This document shows positions 1-8,435 of a stretch of DNA of 64,000 nt, one piece after another (position 1 is the first letter of the stretch; the number at the start of each line of letters is the position of its first letter). The DNA comes from Erythrobacter sp. EC-HK427 (GTDB taxonomy: Bacteria > Pseudomonadota > Alphaproteobacteria > Sphingomonadales > Sphingomonadaceae): the NCBI RefSeq assembly GCF_902498745.1, contig NZ_LR701479.1, forward strand, positions 1,430,292-1,494,291. Direction: 5' to 3'. The notes beneath the pieces were generated by a model. That model was not told where the DNA came from and ran no database searches. It saw only the letters and a program-made list of their open reading frames with translations. The translations under genes and the position numbers were made by a program.

Positions 1-204
1 ACCGCCGTCAAAACCCGCACCAGCCCGGGCGAATTCGTCCGTCAGGTGCGTTCGGAAACCAGCAAGGTCGTCTGGCCGACGCGCGAGGAAACCACCCGCA
101 CGGCGATTTTCGTCGGCATCATGGTGGTGGTGCTGTCGCTGTTTTTCCTGGCGGTCGATTCGACCTTCGGCTGGGTCGTTCGGCAATTGCTCGAACTGCT
201 CTGA
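1..204 (+). CDS. secE: Preprotein translocase subunit SecE (3' part)
   Basis: Frame 1 is open from the window edge to a TGA at 202-204, giving 67 residues. SecE is the small essential membrane subunit of the SecYEG protein-export channel. The visible part shows the expected plan: an amphipathic cytoplasmic segment (SPGEFVRQVRSETSKVVWPTREET), with the family-typical VWP..EE stretch, followed by one hydrophobic transmembrane helix (IFVGIMVVVLSLFFLAV). The start codon lies before the window, probably only a few residues upstream. nusG follows after 46 bases, the usual secE-nusG arrangement. Confidence 0.9.
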   Translation, partial: TAVKTRTSPGEFVRQVRSETSKVVWPTREETTRTAIFVGIMVVVLSLFFLAVDSTFGWVVRQLLELL

Positions 205-250
205 TCCGCGCCGCACATTCGGGAAATTTGAGGGAAATTAGAGACACGTT

Positions 251-790
251 ATGGCTGCCCGCTGGTATATTATTCACGCCTATTCCGGTTTCGAAAACAA
301 GGTGCGCGATGCGATCATCGCTGAAGCCGAACGCCTCGGCCTCTCCGAAGGGGTAGAGGAAGTGCAGGTGCCCACCGAAACCGTGACCGAAATCAAGCGC
401 GGCAAGAAGGTACAGACCGAACGCAAGTTCATGCCCGGCTATGTGCTGGCCAAGCTGAACATGACGGATGATGTCTATCACCTGGTCAAGAACACTCCCA
501 AGGTGACCGGCTTCCTCGGCAGCGGCAACAAGCCGCAGGCGATTTCCGAACGCGAAGCCGCCCGCTATTTCGGCGGCGTGGAAGAAGCCAAGGCTGCGCC
601 GAAGAAAGACATCAGCGTCGATTACGAAATCGGCGATGCGGTCAAGGTGCTGGAAGGCCCGTTCGCCAGCTTCAACGGCGAAGTCGAGGAACTCGATTTC
701 GACAAGGCGAAGGTCAAGGTCAGCGTCTCGATCTTCGGCCGCGCGACTCCGGTGGAACTGGACTTCGATCAGGTCGAACTGGTGAAGTAG
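251..790 (+). CDS. nusG: Transcription termination/antitermination protein NusG
   Basis: The 179-residue product matches NusG in length and plan. NusG binds RNA polymerase, suppresses pausing and links it to Rho or to ribosomal protein S10. The N-terminal NGN domain covers about residues 1-115 (starts RWYIIHAYSGFENKV, contains RKFMPGYVLAKL and the family-typical TPKVTGFLG). The C-terminal KOW domain is at about 125-179 (GDAVKVLEGPFASFNGEVEELD). The gene lies directly after secE and ends at a strong hairpin shared with the convergent CPBP gene, so in this genome the secE-nusG unit is terminated before rplK. Confidence 0.97.
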   Translation: MAARWYIIHAYSGFENKVRDAIIAEAERLGLSEGVEEVQVPTETVTEIKRGKKVQTERKFMPGYVLAKLNMTDDVYHLVKNTPKVTGFLGSGNKPQAISEREAARYFGGVEEAKAAPKKDISVDYEIGDAVKVLEGPFASFNGEVEELDFDKAKVKVSVSIFGRATPVELDFDQVELVK

Positions 791-815
791 GGGCTACCTG
801 CCAGAGGCAATCTCC

Positions 816-851
816 AAAAGGGGCGGGCATCGCGGATGCCTGCCCCTTTTT
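816..851. terminator. Bidirectional Rho-independent terminator
   Basis: A 16-bp stem (AAAAGGGGCGGGCATC with GATGCCTGCCCCTTTT, one G-U pair) closes a 3-base loop and has A/T runs on both sides. It lies between the convergent nusG and CPBP genes and can end both transcripts. Confidence 0.85.
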
Positions 852-872
852 GCTTTCAGGAACAGTCCAGCC

Positions 873-1697
873 TCAGCCAAACCACCCCATCGTCTCGCCA
901 TAGGCGGCGCTCATAACGATTGTATCGACCGCTGCATGGGCGAGGATGCAGGCCCACAGGTTCCCGTTCATCCGCCAGCGCAGCCAGCCGAGGAACAGGC
1001 CGACCGTCCCCGTCACCAGCACGCCGCCCCAGCCTTGATAGGCGTGGGGGAGGCCGAACAGCGCCGCTTGGATGAAGATCACCAGCCACGGCTTGCCGCG
1101 CAGGCCGGATACGCGGGCGAGGCGATCCATCAGGAAGCCGCGATAGAGCAATTCCTCGCCCGCGCCCGCCGCCAGCCACGCCACACCGACGATCCACAGC
1201 GCGAACATGGTCGGGCTTTCGGTCACCAGATCGAGCACGAGGCTGGCATCGGGCACGCCCAGTCCCAACTCTCCGGCAAGCCCGCCCACGCCGATGAAAA
1301 TGGCGAAAATCATCCCCGTTCCCGCCGCTGCCCACAGCAGTGTGAGCGGCCAGCCGATGAGTGGCGGGCGCAATGTCCACGCCGCGCCCACCCGCCCCTC
1401 GCGCCGCAGCCACAGCCATGCGACGAACAGGCCTGCCGCCATGCCGACAGTGATGGTCAGCCAGACGGTAAAGGAATTGAGCGCAGGCTCGCCCGGCGCG
1501 CCGCTTTCGAAATGCGCCAGCGCGGCGGGAATGGCGGGCGCGGTGCTGGCGGCGAAATACACCACCGCCACGGTGATAATCTGCGCGATCAGCAAGCCCC
1601 AGCCGAGCGTTTCCACCGCTGGCGGGGGGAAAGTGACACCACGTTTGCGCGGCGCTATCCCCGGCGCGACGGCAAGCACTTCTGCCGGATTGTCCAT
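873..1697 (-). CDS. CPBP family intramembrane metalloprotease
   Basis: The 274-residue protein is very hydrophobic, with roughly seven to eight membrane segments. Near residues 180-190 it carries the CPBP (Abi/CAAX-protease-like) motif GEELLYRGF, with the paired glutamates and arginine. FGLPHAYQGW and HAAVDT follow downstream and supply the two metal-binding histidines. Members cleave substrates inside the membrane; in bacteria the substrates are mostly unknown. An AGGGA ribosome-binding sequence lies 6 bases before the ATG. The gene sits on the opposite strand between nusG and rplK and so interrupts a normally contiguous translation cluster. The substrate cannot be told from the sequence. 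Confidence 0.85.
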   Translation of the reverse strand: MDNPAEVLAVAPGIAPRKRGVTFPPPAVETLGWGLLIAQIITVAVVYFAASTAPAIPAALAHFESGAPGEPALNSFTVWLTITVGMAAGLFVAWLWLRREGRVGAAWTLRPPLIGWPLTLLWAAAGTGMIFAIFIGVGGLAGELGLGVPDASLVLDLVTESPTMFALWIVGVAWLAAGAGEELLYRGFLMDRLARVSGLRGKPWLVIFIQAALFGLPHAYQGWGGVLVTGTVGLFLGWLRWRMNGNLWACILAHAAVDTIVMSAAYGETMGWFG

Positions 1698-1886
1698 GAT
1701 CGATCCCTGTTGTCCTATTCATCCTCCTTTGCGCGGGGCGGGGCAGAGGCGCAAGGGTATCGTGGGGCTTTCCTACACCAGCGGCGTTTTGGCAGGGCCG
1801 TGGGGTATGCCCGAGCCAAAAACCTTTGTTCACGAAACTGCGCTTTCCCCTCCTGCAAACGACAGCCGGGGTTTTGCTTCTGGACT

Positions 1887-1904
1887 GTGTAACAGGTGTA
1901 ACAG
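1887..1904 (+). repeat. Tandem 9-bp repeat GTGTAACAG x2
   Basis: Two perfect head-to-tail copies of GTGTAACAG (1887-1895, 1896-1904) lie about 40 bp upstream of the candidate rplK -35 box. They could be a direct-repeat activator site or a chance duplication. Confidence 0.6.
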
Positions 1905-1943
1905 GTTCGGCTTTGCGGCGATGCTTCCGGCGCAGCAAAGTGC

Positions 1944-1970
1944 TTGCAAAAGCGGGCCGAGGCGCTATCT
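1944..1970 (+). promoter_or_regulatory. Candidate promoter for rplK-rplA
   Basis: TTGCAA (1944-1949) followed after 15-16 bases by a CTATCT-like -10 resembles a vegetative promoter. The transcript would have a leader of about 115 bases before the rplK ATG. This is inferred from hexamer similarity only. Confidence 0.35.
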
Positions 1971-2094
1971 GCGCCGCTCCCTTACCAACAGTTCGGGAAT
2001 CCGTGCGGGAGCCGGTGAGCGATCATCGGCGTCAGACCGCTTAACATGACCATCGCAATCGCTTGCGGTGGAACAGTGAGAAAAGGAGGCCATC

Positions 2095-2526
2095 ATGGCC
2101 AAGAAGATCGAAGGTTACATCAACCTTCAGGTGCCCGCGGGCTCTGCCACACCCTCGCCGCCGATCGGCCCTGCGCTGGGTCAGCGCGGCGTCAACATCA
2201 TGGAATTCTGCAAGGCGTTCAACGCTGCGACGCAGGAGCTGGAAAAAGGCGCGCCGATCCCCACCAAGATCACCGTCTATGCCGACCGTTCCTTCACCTT
2301 CATCACGAAGACGCCCCCGGCGAGCTTCCTGCTAAAGAAGGCGATGAACATCAAGTCGGGCTCCAAGGAACCCGGCAAGACCAGCATCGGCACCATCACC
2401 AAGAGCCAGCTCGCGGAAATCGCGCAGGCCAAGATGGCCGATCTGAACGCCAACGATATCGACCAGGCGGTGAAGATCATCGCCGGTTCCGCCCGTTCGA
2501 TGGGCATCGAAGTGGTGGAGGGCTAA
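2095..2526 (+). CDS. rplK: 50S ribosomal protein L11
   Basis: The 143-residue product is L11, which with 23S rRNA forms the GTPase-associated centre and the platform for stringent-response sensing. The N-terminal domain (about 1-70) contains the proline-rich helix [24 protein letters not shown]. The RNA-binding C-terminal domain (about 75-143) ends with [14 protein letters not shown]. An AAAAGGAGG ribosome-binding sequence lies just before the ATG. rplA follows after only 4 bases, so the two are co-translated. Confidence 0.98.
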   Translation: MAKKIEGYINLQVPAGSATPSPPIGPALGQRGVNIMEFCKAFNAATQELEKGAPIPTKITVYADRSFTFITKTPPASFLLKKAMNIKSGSKEPGKTSIGTITKSQLAEIAQAKMADLNANDIDQAVKIIAGSARSMGIEVVEG

Positions 2527-2530
2527 GCAC

Positions 2531-3223
2531 ATGGCAAAGCAGACCAAGAAGCAGCAGGTTGTCGCCAAGCTCGACGCCGAGAAGCTGTACACCGTCGATG
2601 AAGCCCTCGCCGTTCTGCGCGAGCACAAGGCGAAGTTTGACGAGACCGTTGAAGTCGCGATGAACCTCGGCGTCGATCCGCGGCACGCAGACCAGATGGT
2701 GCGCGGCATGGTGTCGCTGCCTTCGGGCACGGGCAAGGACGTGAAGGTTGCCGTGTTCGCACGCGGCGACAATGCCGAGAAGGCGCTCGCCGCCGGTGCC
2801 GACAAGGTAGGCGCGGAAGACCTGATGGAAGATATGCAGGCAGGCAATCTCGATTATGACCGCGTGATCGCCACGCCGGATATGATGGGCGTTGTCGGCC
2901 GTCTCGGTAAGGTTTTGGGCCCCAAGGGCCTGATGCCGAACCCGAAGCTGGGCACTGTGACGCCCGACGTGGTGAAGGCCGTGAAGGACGCCAAGGGCGG
3001 CCAGGTTGAATTCCGCGTGGAAAAGCAGGGCATCATCCATTCTGGCATCGGCAAGCTGTCGTTTGACGATGCGGCGCTGAAGGCGAACTTCAAGGCGCTG
3101 ACCGAAGCGATCGTGAAAGCCAAGCCGTCGGGATCGAAGGGCAAGTATGTCCGCAAGATCTCGATCACCAGCTCGATGGGCCCGGGCCTGAAGGTAGACC
3201 TGAGCGAAGTCGAAGGGGCGTAA
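2531..3223 (+). CDS. rplA: 50S ribosomal protein L1
   Basis: The 230-residue protein is L1 of the mobile L1 stalk, which helps release deacylated tRNA and usually represses its own operon. Diagnostic stretches are [14 protein letters not shown] (about 50-62), the [25 protein letters not shown] signature (about 122-145), and the C-terminal [21 protein letters not shown]. It sits 4 bases after rplK. rplJ and rplL do not follow; a strong terminator closes the pair. Confidence 0.98.
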   Translation: MAKQTKKQQVVAKLDAEKLYTVDEALAVLREHKAKFDETVEVAMNLGVDPRHADQMVRGMVSLPSGTGKDVKVAVFARGDNAEKALAAGADKVGAEDLMEDMQAGNLDYDRVIATPDMMGVVGRLGKVLGPKGLMPNPKLGTVTPDVVKAVKDAKGGQVEFRVEKQGIIHSGIGKLSFDDAALKANFKALTEAIVKAKPSGSKGKYVRKISITSSMGPGLKVDLSEVEGA

Positions 3224-3291
3224 TGTTGGTGTGTCCGCGCATCCGCGTGGACATCCTCGCTCGACGCGCTGATCTGCGCGCAATGCAATGA

Positions 3292-3325
3292 AAATGGGCC
3301 GGAGGAGCGATCCTTCGGCCCATTT
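3292..3325 (+). terminator. Terminator after rplA
   Basis: A 15-bp stem (AAATGGGCCGGAGGA with TCCTTCGGCCCATTT, one G-U pair) closes a GCGA tetraloop about 70 bases after the rplA stop, with A and T runs on its flanks. Confidence 0.8.
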
Positions 3326-3401
3326 GCATGTGTCGGTAACTCCGTCCCTGCGGGCGGCGAAAGCTTGTGATGTGGGGTTACGTCATGAGGAGTTTTCGAA
3401 C

Positions 3402-3845
3402 ATGTCTGCCAAGCTCAATCAATTGTTGAAAGTCGCCGGTGGTCTGGCGCTCGCCGCCCCCGCCATGGGTCTCGCGTCGCCCGCGCTGGCCCAATGCTAC
3501 GGCGCGAGCGCCGGACCGCGTACCGGCTCGGGATACGAATCTGGGCGGTCGGCCAGCACATCCGAAACCCGTGCCGAACGTGCGGCGCGGCGACAAGAAC
3601 GGCAGGCTCGTCGGCAGCAGGCGGCTGCGCAGGCTTGCCAAGCCGACCCTTGCACAGCTGATCCCTGCGCTGCTGCCGCCTGTGGCGCCGACCCTTGTGC
3701 TGCCAATGCGGGCTGCTGCGCGGCGCATGATTGCGGGGCCGATCCCTGTGCCGCCGATCCCTGTGCCGCCCATTCCTGTGCGGCGCATTCCTGTGCGGCG
3801 CATGATTGCGGAGCAGCCTGCTGCGCTGCTGCGCCCGAAGCGTAA
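3402..3845 (+). CDS. Secreted cysteine pentapeptide-repeat protein
   Basis: Not recognised as a described family. The 147-residue product begins at the ATG at 3402, 9 bases after an ATGAGGAG ribosome-binding sequence; a longer in-frame start at 3288 lies inside the rplA terminator and is rejected. A signal peptide ends near ALA-Q (residue 30). A basic, Arg/Gln-rich segment follows at about 52-75. From residue 79 to the C-terminus the protein is built of about 13 units of five residues, C-x-A-x-x, mostly [15 protein letters not shown] and CAAHD, with 15 cysteines plus His and Asp at fixed phase. Such spacing suggests metal binding or disulfide stacking in the periplasm. No DUF692/MNIO modification enzyme lies nearby, so a bufferin-type peptide is not supported. 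Confidence 0.75.
   Translation: MSAKLNQLLKVAGGLALAAPAMGLASPALAQCYGASAGPRTGSGYESGRSASTSETRAERAARRQERQARRQQAAAQACQADPCTADPCAAAACGADPCAANAGCCAAHDCGADPCAADPCAAHSCAAHSCAAHDCGAACCAAAPEA
3636..3806 (+). repeat. 15-bp tandem repeats coding the Cys pentapeptides
   Basis: The DNA repeats with a 15-bp period in phase with the codons. The last five units (3732-3806) are the most alike, of the type TGTGCCGCCGATCCC, which suggests recent duplication of units. Upstream units are more diverged. Copy number could vary between strains without breaking the frame. Confidence 0.8.
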
Positions 3846-4000
3846 GGCCGCGCTCGCCAACCTAGCGAGGGGGCGCGGAACCGATTCCCCGCCCCCATCG
3901 CCCCTTTGGTCGCACTGGTCACAGGAGAAATCGTCCCGTTCACGCGCCAGCAACTCGCCCGCGCCGAAGCGGGCGCGGGGCGACCCTTGAAAGGACGATC

Positions 4001-4633
4001 ATGACAATTCTCACCACCAAAGCCATCACCACCAAAGCAGCTATCGCCAGCGCCATCCTTGCCAGCACGCTCGCCGCCGCGCCGGCACTGGCGCAGGCGA
4101 CCGCGCCGGGCGGGCTGCATATCGAAGCCATTGGCGGCTATGAAGGGCTTGATGTCGAGACCACCGACGGCGCAGCCACGGCCAGCGCGGACAGCGCGGT
4201 TTATGGCATTGCCGGCGGATACGATCTCAGCCTTGGCGCTGCCTTTATCGGCGTGGAAGCCGAATATTCGGCCACCAGCAGCGACACCAGCTTTCCCGCC
4301 AGCGTGGGCGCAGCGCGCGAAGGGCTGGAAGCGGACGGACAGTATTATGTCGGCGCGCGCGCGGGCTTTGCCCTGACGCCGGGCATCGCCGCCTATGGCA
4401 AGGTCGGCTACACCGCGCTCGACACCCGCGCTTTTACCGAGGCGGGATCGCTCGCCGATCTGGAAGACAATGCCAGCGGCATCCGTTTTGGCGGCGGCGT
4501 GCTGGTGCAATTGCCCGGGCCGCTCGAAGCCCGCGTCGAATACCGCCGCTCGCGCTATGACGATGTGGGCGAGGGTAGCTTCGGCACCGCGATCACCGAT
4601 CAGGTGGTCGCGGGCGTCGGCATCCGCTTCTGA
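4001..4633 (+). CDS. Outer-membrane beta-barrel protein (OmpA-like/porin family)
   Basis: The 210-residue product has a signal peptide ending at about residue 32 (APALAQ). About 175 residues of alternating polar and nonpolar strands rich in Gly, Tyr and Ala follow (GIAGGYDLSLGAAFIGVEAEYS, GQYYVGARAGFALTPGIAAYGKVGY), ending in GIRF with a terminal phenylalanine. This is the plan of eight-stranded outer-membrane barrels of the Omp25/OmpA-like group. There is no peptidoglycan-binding domain. AAAGGA lies before the ATG. The function may be structural or surface-related; no specific ligand can be inferred. Confidence 0.8.
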   Translation: MTILTTKAITTKAAIASAILASTLAAAPALAQATAPGGLHIEAIGGYEGLDVETTDGAATASADSAVYGIAGGYDLSLGAAFIGVEAEYSATSSDTSFPASVGAAREGLEADGQYYVGARAGFALTPGIAAYGKVGYTALDTRAFTEAGSLADLEDNASGIRFGGGVLVQLPGPLEARVEYRRSRYDDVGEGSFGTAITDQVVAGVGIRF

Positions 4634-4642
4634 GCAAAAGCG

Positions 4643-4672
4643 AAGGGCCGGGGGAGCAATCCTCCGGCCCTT
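4643..4672. terminator. Hairpin between convergent genes
   Basis: A near-perfect 13-bp stem (AAGGGCCGGGGGA with TCCTCCGGCCCTT) closes a GCAA tetraloop, 10 bases after the barrel gene stop. It reaches 2 bp into the end of the convergent DUF2339 gene. There is no long T run, so efficiency is uncertain. Confidence 0.6.
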
Positions 4673-7655
4673 ACTCCGTATGTGCGCGCGCGGATAGTTG
4701 CCGGGCATAGACCATGCCGATGGCGATCAGGCTCGCGCCCAGCGCGACGAAGCTGGCCACGCGCAGCAGCCCTTCGAGCCCGGCGGCATCCACCAGGAAC
4801 ACTTTGGCCACCGCCAGCAGCATCAGCACCAGCGAACCCACGCGCCAACTGCGCTGGCCGGTGCGCGAGCCCCACCACAGGAAGCCCAATGCCAGCACGA
4901 TGCCGGTGAGCGAGCGCAGCAAATCCTCGCTCTGCGTCATCGGGGTGGAGATCAGGAGTGTGCCGGCAAACGCATGGCGCAGCTCGCTCAGCGCGTAGAA
5001 TGCGATCAGCAGCATCATCGCCGCATCGCCCGCTCGGCGCAGCTTGGCATGGAGGATGCTCTCCCGATTGCGGAACACCCGCCACACGCCCAAGCCGGCT
5101 ACAGCGTAAGCGGGCAAAAGCCAGTTGGCGATGGGCAGCGGCCCGACCGCCTGCTCGCTCCATAACGGGTTGTGGAGCGTGAAAGTGAAAAGCAGGAAGT
5201 GGAGCAGTCCAGCAGCCAACAGTGCGAGGGCGGGCCAGCGCAAATCGGGGCGCCAATGCAGCACGGCAGCACCGCTGCCGATCAGCAAAGCCTGCCAAAC
5301 GGTGCGCTCTCCCATGCCGAGGGTCACGAATGCGGCGTCTGACGTGAGGTGGAAGGCCTGCTTGAAGGCGATGTGGAGCATGATCCCCTCGGCTACACCG
5401 GCCACAACGCCCAAGCCAATGGCCAGCCGCGGCTTCTCCCGCGCGGTGCAGCGCCAGCAGGCGAATCCCGCAGCAACAGCGAGAGGGAGCAGCTTGCGCG
5501 CTGCCTCATCAAGGCTCGGCAGCGCGCTATGCAGCATCGGCTCGCCGCCGAGCGCGGCCAGTCCGGCGATCGTCCATTCCGTTGCCGGGGCCAGTGCCCA
5601 TAGAACGCCGAGCGAGAGCAGGGTCAGCCAAGCGCCGCTTCGTTCTGCAAGGAACCAGACCGCCGCGATGGCCGCGAGCGCCAAAGCAAAGGGTAGCGCG
5701 TCTGCTGGAATGATCTGGGCGGCAAACACGTAGCCGACCAGGCCCAGTACCGTCTCAGCGCAGCGCCTGCCTTGCGGCTGCCATTCGACATGTGCGAACG
5801 CAAGGAAAGGCAAAGCCGCCACACCCCAGCGGACCAGTGCGCGCGGCGTATCATGTTCGAACCCTGACTGGCCGAACGCCAGCGCCACTTCGTTGCCGAA
5901 ACCGCCGGTCGTCGCCAGAGCGGCAAGCACCACGATGGCACCGCTCCACATCACGGCGGCCAGCGACCTGCGGCGGTTGCGGCGCACCAGTTCTGCAAGC
6001 GCGAGGGTTACCAGTGCCGCCCCGATGACTTCGGCCCAGTCGGGGATAATGACATGGGTGGCTCCAAACGCCAGCAGCGCGCTGGCTGCGACGGGAAGCG
6101 CTACCAGCCGGTTGACGGCAGTCTCCCCCGGCCATGCGCGCCATGCTCCGGCAGCGGCGATTGCGGCGAGCGCGGCAAGGCCCGCCGCCAGACCGAGGAT
6201 TGCCATGGAGTTATCGGCAGAACCGAACTGCCACCAGCTCGCCATGCCCAGGCCAACGGCTCCCAGACTCAATTGGAGAATATGCATGAAGTCGCCGCGC
6301 TGCCGCCACACCATGGCCAAAGGCAAGCCAAGCCCGATGCCGGTAAGCGCTGCCGTCACGATCACGAAGTCCGCGACCGAAGGATCGCTCCAGGCGACCA
6401 GCAAGATCACGCCAAGCGCCAGCACCAGCAGATTGGCGGGCTGCATATCGGTGTTTCGCCATGACAGGATCGCCAAAGCAGCAGCCAACAGGAGATACAG
6501 CCCCCAGGTCAGCAGATCGAATCCCGCCAGAGTGACCAGCGCTGCCAGCTGCAAGGCGGCGACAGCACCTGCGAAAATGCGCGCGACGGGCACCGCGCTT
6601 TCTCGCTCCACCAGCAGCGGGATCGCTGCGCCGAGCGCAACCAGATAAAGGCCGACGGCCATGCGCTCGCTCAAGTCCACCGGTTGGCCGAGGAGCATCA
6701 GTAGACCCCAGACAAACCCGCCTCCCAGCGCCGCAAGGCCGAGCCAGCCATGCCCGAGCCGCCGCGCGGTCAAAGCGAGGCCTGCTGTCAGCAAAGCGAG
6801 ATAGAAGGCGAGGATGGGCACGTTCGCCTCTTCGCTGGCCACCATGACGGGTGTGGCGAAGCCGCCGATCAGGCCCAGCACCGCCGTCGGCAGGCCGAAG
6901 CGGAAGGCAAGGCCGAGCGCGAGCGCGGTGACGAGTGCCAGCCCTGCAAAAGCGGCTGCCGGACCGATCAGTCCGTACATCGCTCCGGCCAGATAGAACG
7001 CTGCGTAAAGCGTGGCGATGCCCGCCCCGGCAAGCGCCTGTCGCACCCGTTCATCGCGGACGCGATCTGGCCAGCGATATGCCACCTCTGCCAATCCCAG
7101 CAGGACAAGCCCGAAAATGAAGCTGAGCGCCACCCGCACTTTGGGGCCGAGCAGGCCCGCTTCGATAGAATAGCGAACCAGAAAAATGCCGCCGACGGCC
7201 AGCGCAATCCCGCCGGCCCAGATCGGCAACCGTCGACCGAATATGTCCTCGAAATCGAAGCTGCGCGCGGGCTCGGGTTCAGGTTCGGGTTCGGGTTCGG
7301 GCTCTGGCGCGGGTTGCGGTGGTGCGGGCGGTTTGCTGGGCGGAAGTGGTGCGGAAGCTATCGCCGCTTGTGTGGCCGGATGGGCCTTGGCGACCGGCTC
7401 CGGGATCACCTCTGTTTCTGGTACAGGCTCTGCTTCCGGCTCGGCCTTTCTGACAGGGGCCGTTCTTGGCACCGTGCGCGTTGTCGGGATAACACGGACC
7501 GGTTCTACCGGAGGCGGGGGCGGAGGAGGCGACGCGGAGAGCGAGCGCGAGGAGATGAACTCCTCAAGCGAATCAAGCCGCCGCTCCATCACGCCCAGCC
7601 GTTGCCATAGCATGAGGCAGACAATCACCAGGCCGAATATGAAAATCCAATCCAT
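4671..7655 (-). CDS. DUF2339 multi-pass membrane protein
   Basis: The 994-residue protein starts with one transmembrane helix (about 2-18) and a short coiled segment. A long Pro/Glu/Ala linker follows at about 42-132, including a run of Glu-Pro dipeptides. Then comes the signature FDFEDIFGRRLPIWAGGIALAVGG at about 133-156, typical of DUF2339 (COG5373) proteins. About 25 further hydrophobic helices follow to the C-terminus. The family has no assigned biochemical role. It is the last gene of a minus-strand run folD, monooxygenase, cinA-like, DUF2339, separated by 12 bases from the cinA-like gene. Confidence 0.85.
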   Translation of the reverse strand: MDWIFIFGLVIVCLMLWQRLGVMERRLDSLEEFISSRSLSASPPPPPPPVEPVRVIPTTRTVPRTAPVRKAEPEAEPVPETEVIPEPVAKAHPATQAAIASAPLPPSKPPAPPQPAPEPEPEPEPEPEPARSFDFEDIFGRRLPIWAGGIALAVGGIFLVRYSIEAGLLGPKVRVALSFIFGLVLLGLAEVAYRWPDRVRDERVRQALAGAGIATLYAAFYLAGAMYGLIGPAAAFAGLALVTALALGLAFRFGLPTAVLGLIGGFATPVMVASEEANVPILAFYLALLTAGLALTARRLGHGWLGLAALGGGFVWGLLMLLGQPVDLSERMAVGLYLVALGAAIPLLVERESAVPVARIFAGAVAALQLAALVTLAGFDLLTWGLYLLLAAALAILSWRNTDMQPANLLVLALGVILLVAWSDPSVADFVIVTAALTGIGLGLPLAMVWRQRGDFMHILQLSLGAVGLGMASWWQFGSADNSMAILGLAAGLAALAAIAAAGAWRAWPGETAVNRLVALPVAASALLAFGATHVIIPDWAEVIGAALVTLALAELVRRNRRRSLAAVMWSGAIVVLAALATTGGFGNEVALAFGQSGFEHDTPRALVRWGVAALPFLAFAHVEWQPQGRRCAETVLGLVGYVFAAQIIPADALPFALALAAIAAVWFLAERSGAWLTLLSLGVLWALAPATEWTIAGLAALGGEPMLHSALPSLDEAARKLLPLAVAAGFACWRCTAREKPRLAIGLGVVAGVAEGIMLHIAFKQAFHLTSDAAFVTLGMGERTVWQALLIGSGAAVLHWRPDLRWPALALLAAGLLHFLLFTFTLHNPLWSEQAVGPLPIANWLLPAYAVAGLGVWRVFRNRESILHAKLRRAGDAAMMLLIAFYALSELRHAFAGTLLISTPMTQSEDLLRSLTGIVLALGFLWWGSRTGQRSWRVGSLVLMLLAVAKVFLVDAAGLEGLLRVASFVALGASLIAIGMVYARQLSARAHTE
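7270..7305 (+). repeat. Hexamer repeat (GGTTCG-type) inside DUF2339 gene
   Basis: Six-base units of the form GGTTCG/GGTTCA/GGCTCT repeat in frame and encode the Glu-Pro dipeptide run in the linker. Changes in copy number would alter linker length only. Confidence 0.7.
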
Positions 7656-7667
7656 CGTGCGGTGATG

Positions 7668-8432
7668 CTATATCCCGCCCGGCGTAAAGTCATGGCCCTC
7701 TTCACCCAGCGCTTCGCACAGAGTGTCGACCGCGCTTTGCAGCACTTCGGCGTTGGTCGAGCGGATGACGAAATTTGCGCCGACGCGGCCTTCGCGGAAG
7801 AAGGGGTAGCTGCCGATCTGGCAATCCTCATGCGCCGCCTCGATCGCGCGCAGGATCTCGGCCACTTCGCTTTCATTGACCCAGCAGCCCACGGTTTCGG
7901 TAAGCAGGGGCGCGCCGCCTTCCAACTGGCCGGTCAGCCCGTCGAGCATTTGCGCGGTGATATGCGGCACGCCTGCCATCAGGAAGACATTGCCGTGACG
8001 GATGCCCGGTGCGCCGGAAATGCGGTTGGGGATGAGCGAAGCGCCTTCGGGCACGCGCGCCATGCGCAGCCGCGCCTCGGTCAGTTCCAGCCCGCGCGCC
8101 TCGTAATAGGCGGCGAGCATCTCGCGCGCTTCGGGATGAATGGTTACCGCCACGCCCAGCGCCTGCGCCACCGCATCCACGGTAATGTCATCATGCGTCG
8201 GGCCGATGCCACCGGTGGTGAAGAGATAATCGTGGCTCGCCCGGAGCGCGTTCACCGCATCGGCAATCGCGCCCATATCGTCCGCCACCACGCGCACTTC
8301 GACAAGGCGGATGCCTTGCACCTGCAACCAGCGGGCGATCTGGTGGATGTTGGCATCCTGCGTGCGGCCGGAGAGGATTTCATCCCCGATCACCACCAGC
8401 GCGGCAGTCCAGATCTTGCCCTGTGCGGTCAT
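7668..8432 (-). CDS. CinA-like molybdopterin-binding domain protein
   Basis: The 254-residue product matches the N-terminal (MoaB/MogA-fold, COG1058) half of CinA. It starts TAALVVIGDEILSGRTQDANIHQIARWL, then TTGGIGPTHDDITVDAVAQALG at about 70-92, and AGVPHITAQMLDG. The C-terminal PncC amidase domain of full CinA is absent, so nicotinamide-nucleotide amidase activity is not expected here; the N-terminal domain in relatives has nucleotide pyrophosphatase activity. The ATG lies 3 bases after the monooxygenase stop, indicating co-transcription. Confidence 0.85.
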   Translation of the reverse strand: MTAQGKIWTAALVVIGDEILSGRTQDANIHQIARWLQVQGIRLVEVRVVADDMGAIADAVNALRASHDYLFTTGGIGPTHDDITVDAVAQALGVAVTIHPEAREMLAAYYEARGLELTEARLRMARVPEGASLIPNRISGAPGIRHGNVFLMAGVPHITAQMLDGLTGQLEGGAPLLTETVGCWVNESEVAEILRAIEAAHEDCQIGSYPFFREGRVGANFVIRSTNAEVLQSAVDTLCEALGEEGHDFTPGGI

Positions 8433-8435
8433 GGC

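Larger units (their letters stand above)
1698..2094. other. Intergenic region upstream of rplK
   Basis: This 397-bp gap separates the divergent CPBP and rplK genes. It holds a tandem GTGTAACAG repeat (1887-1904) and a possible promoter for rplK, TTGCAA at 1944-1949 with TATCT near 1966-1970. The overlapping reading frames here lack start contexts and family features. Sequence identical to rplK autoregulatory targets was not recognised. Confidence 0.5.

Noticed and set aside
3402-3845. Cysteine-repeat protein as a lipoprotein or bufferin-type metallophore
   Set aside because: The residue before the first cysteine is Gln, which does not fit a lipobox, and no DUF692-type modification enzyme or DUF2063 partner is adjacent.
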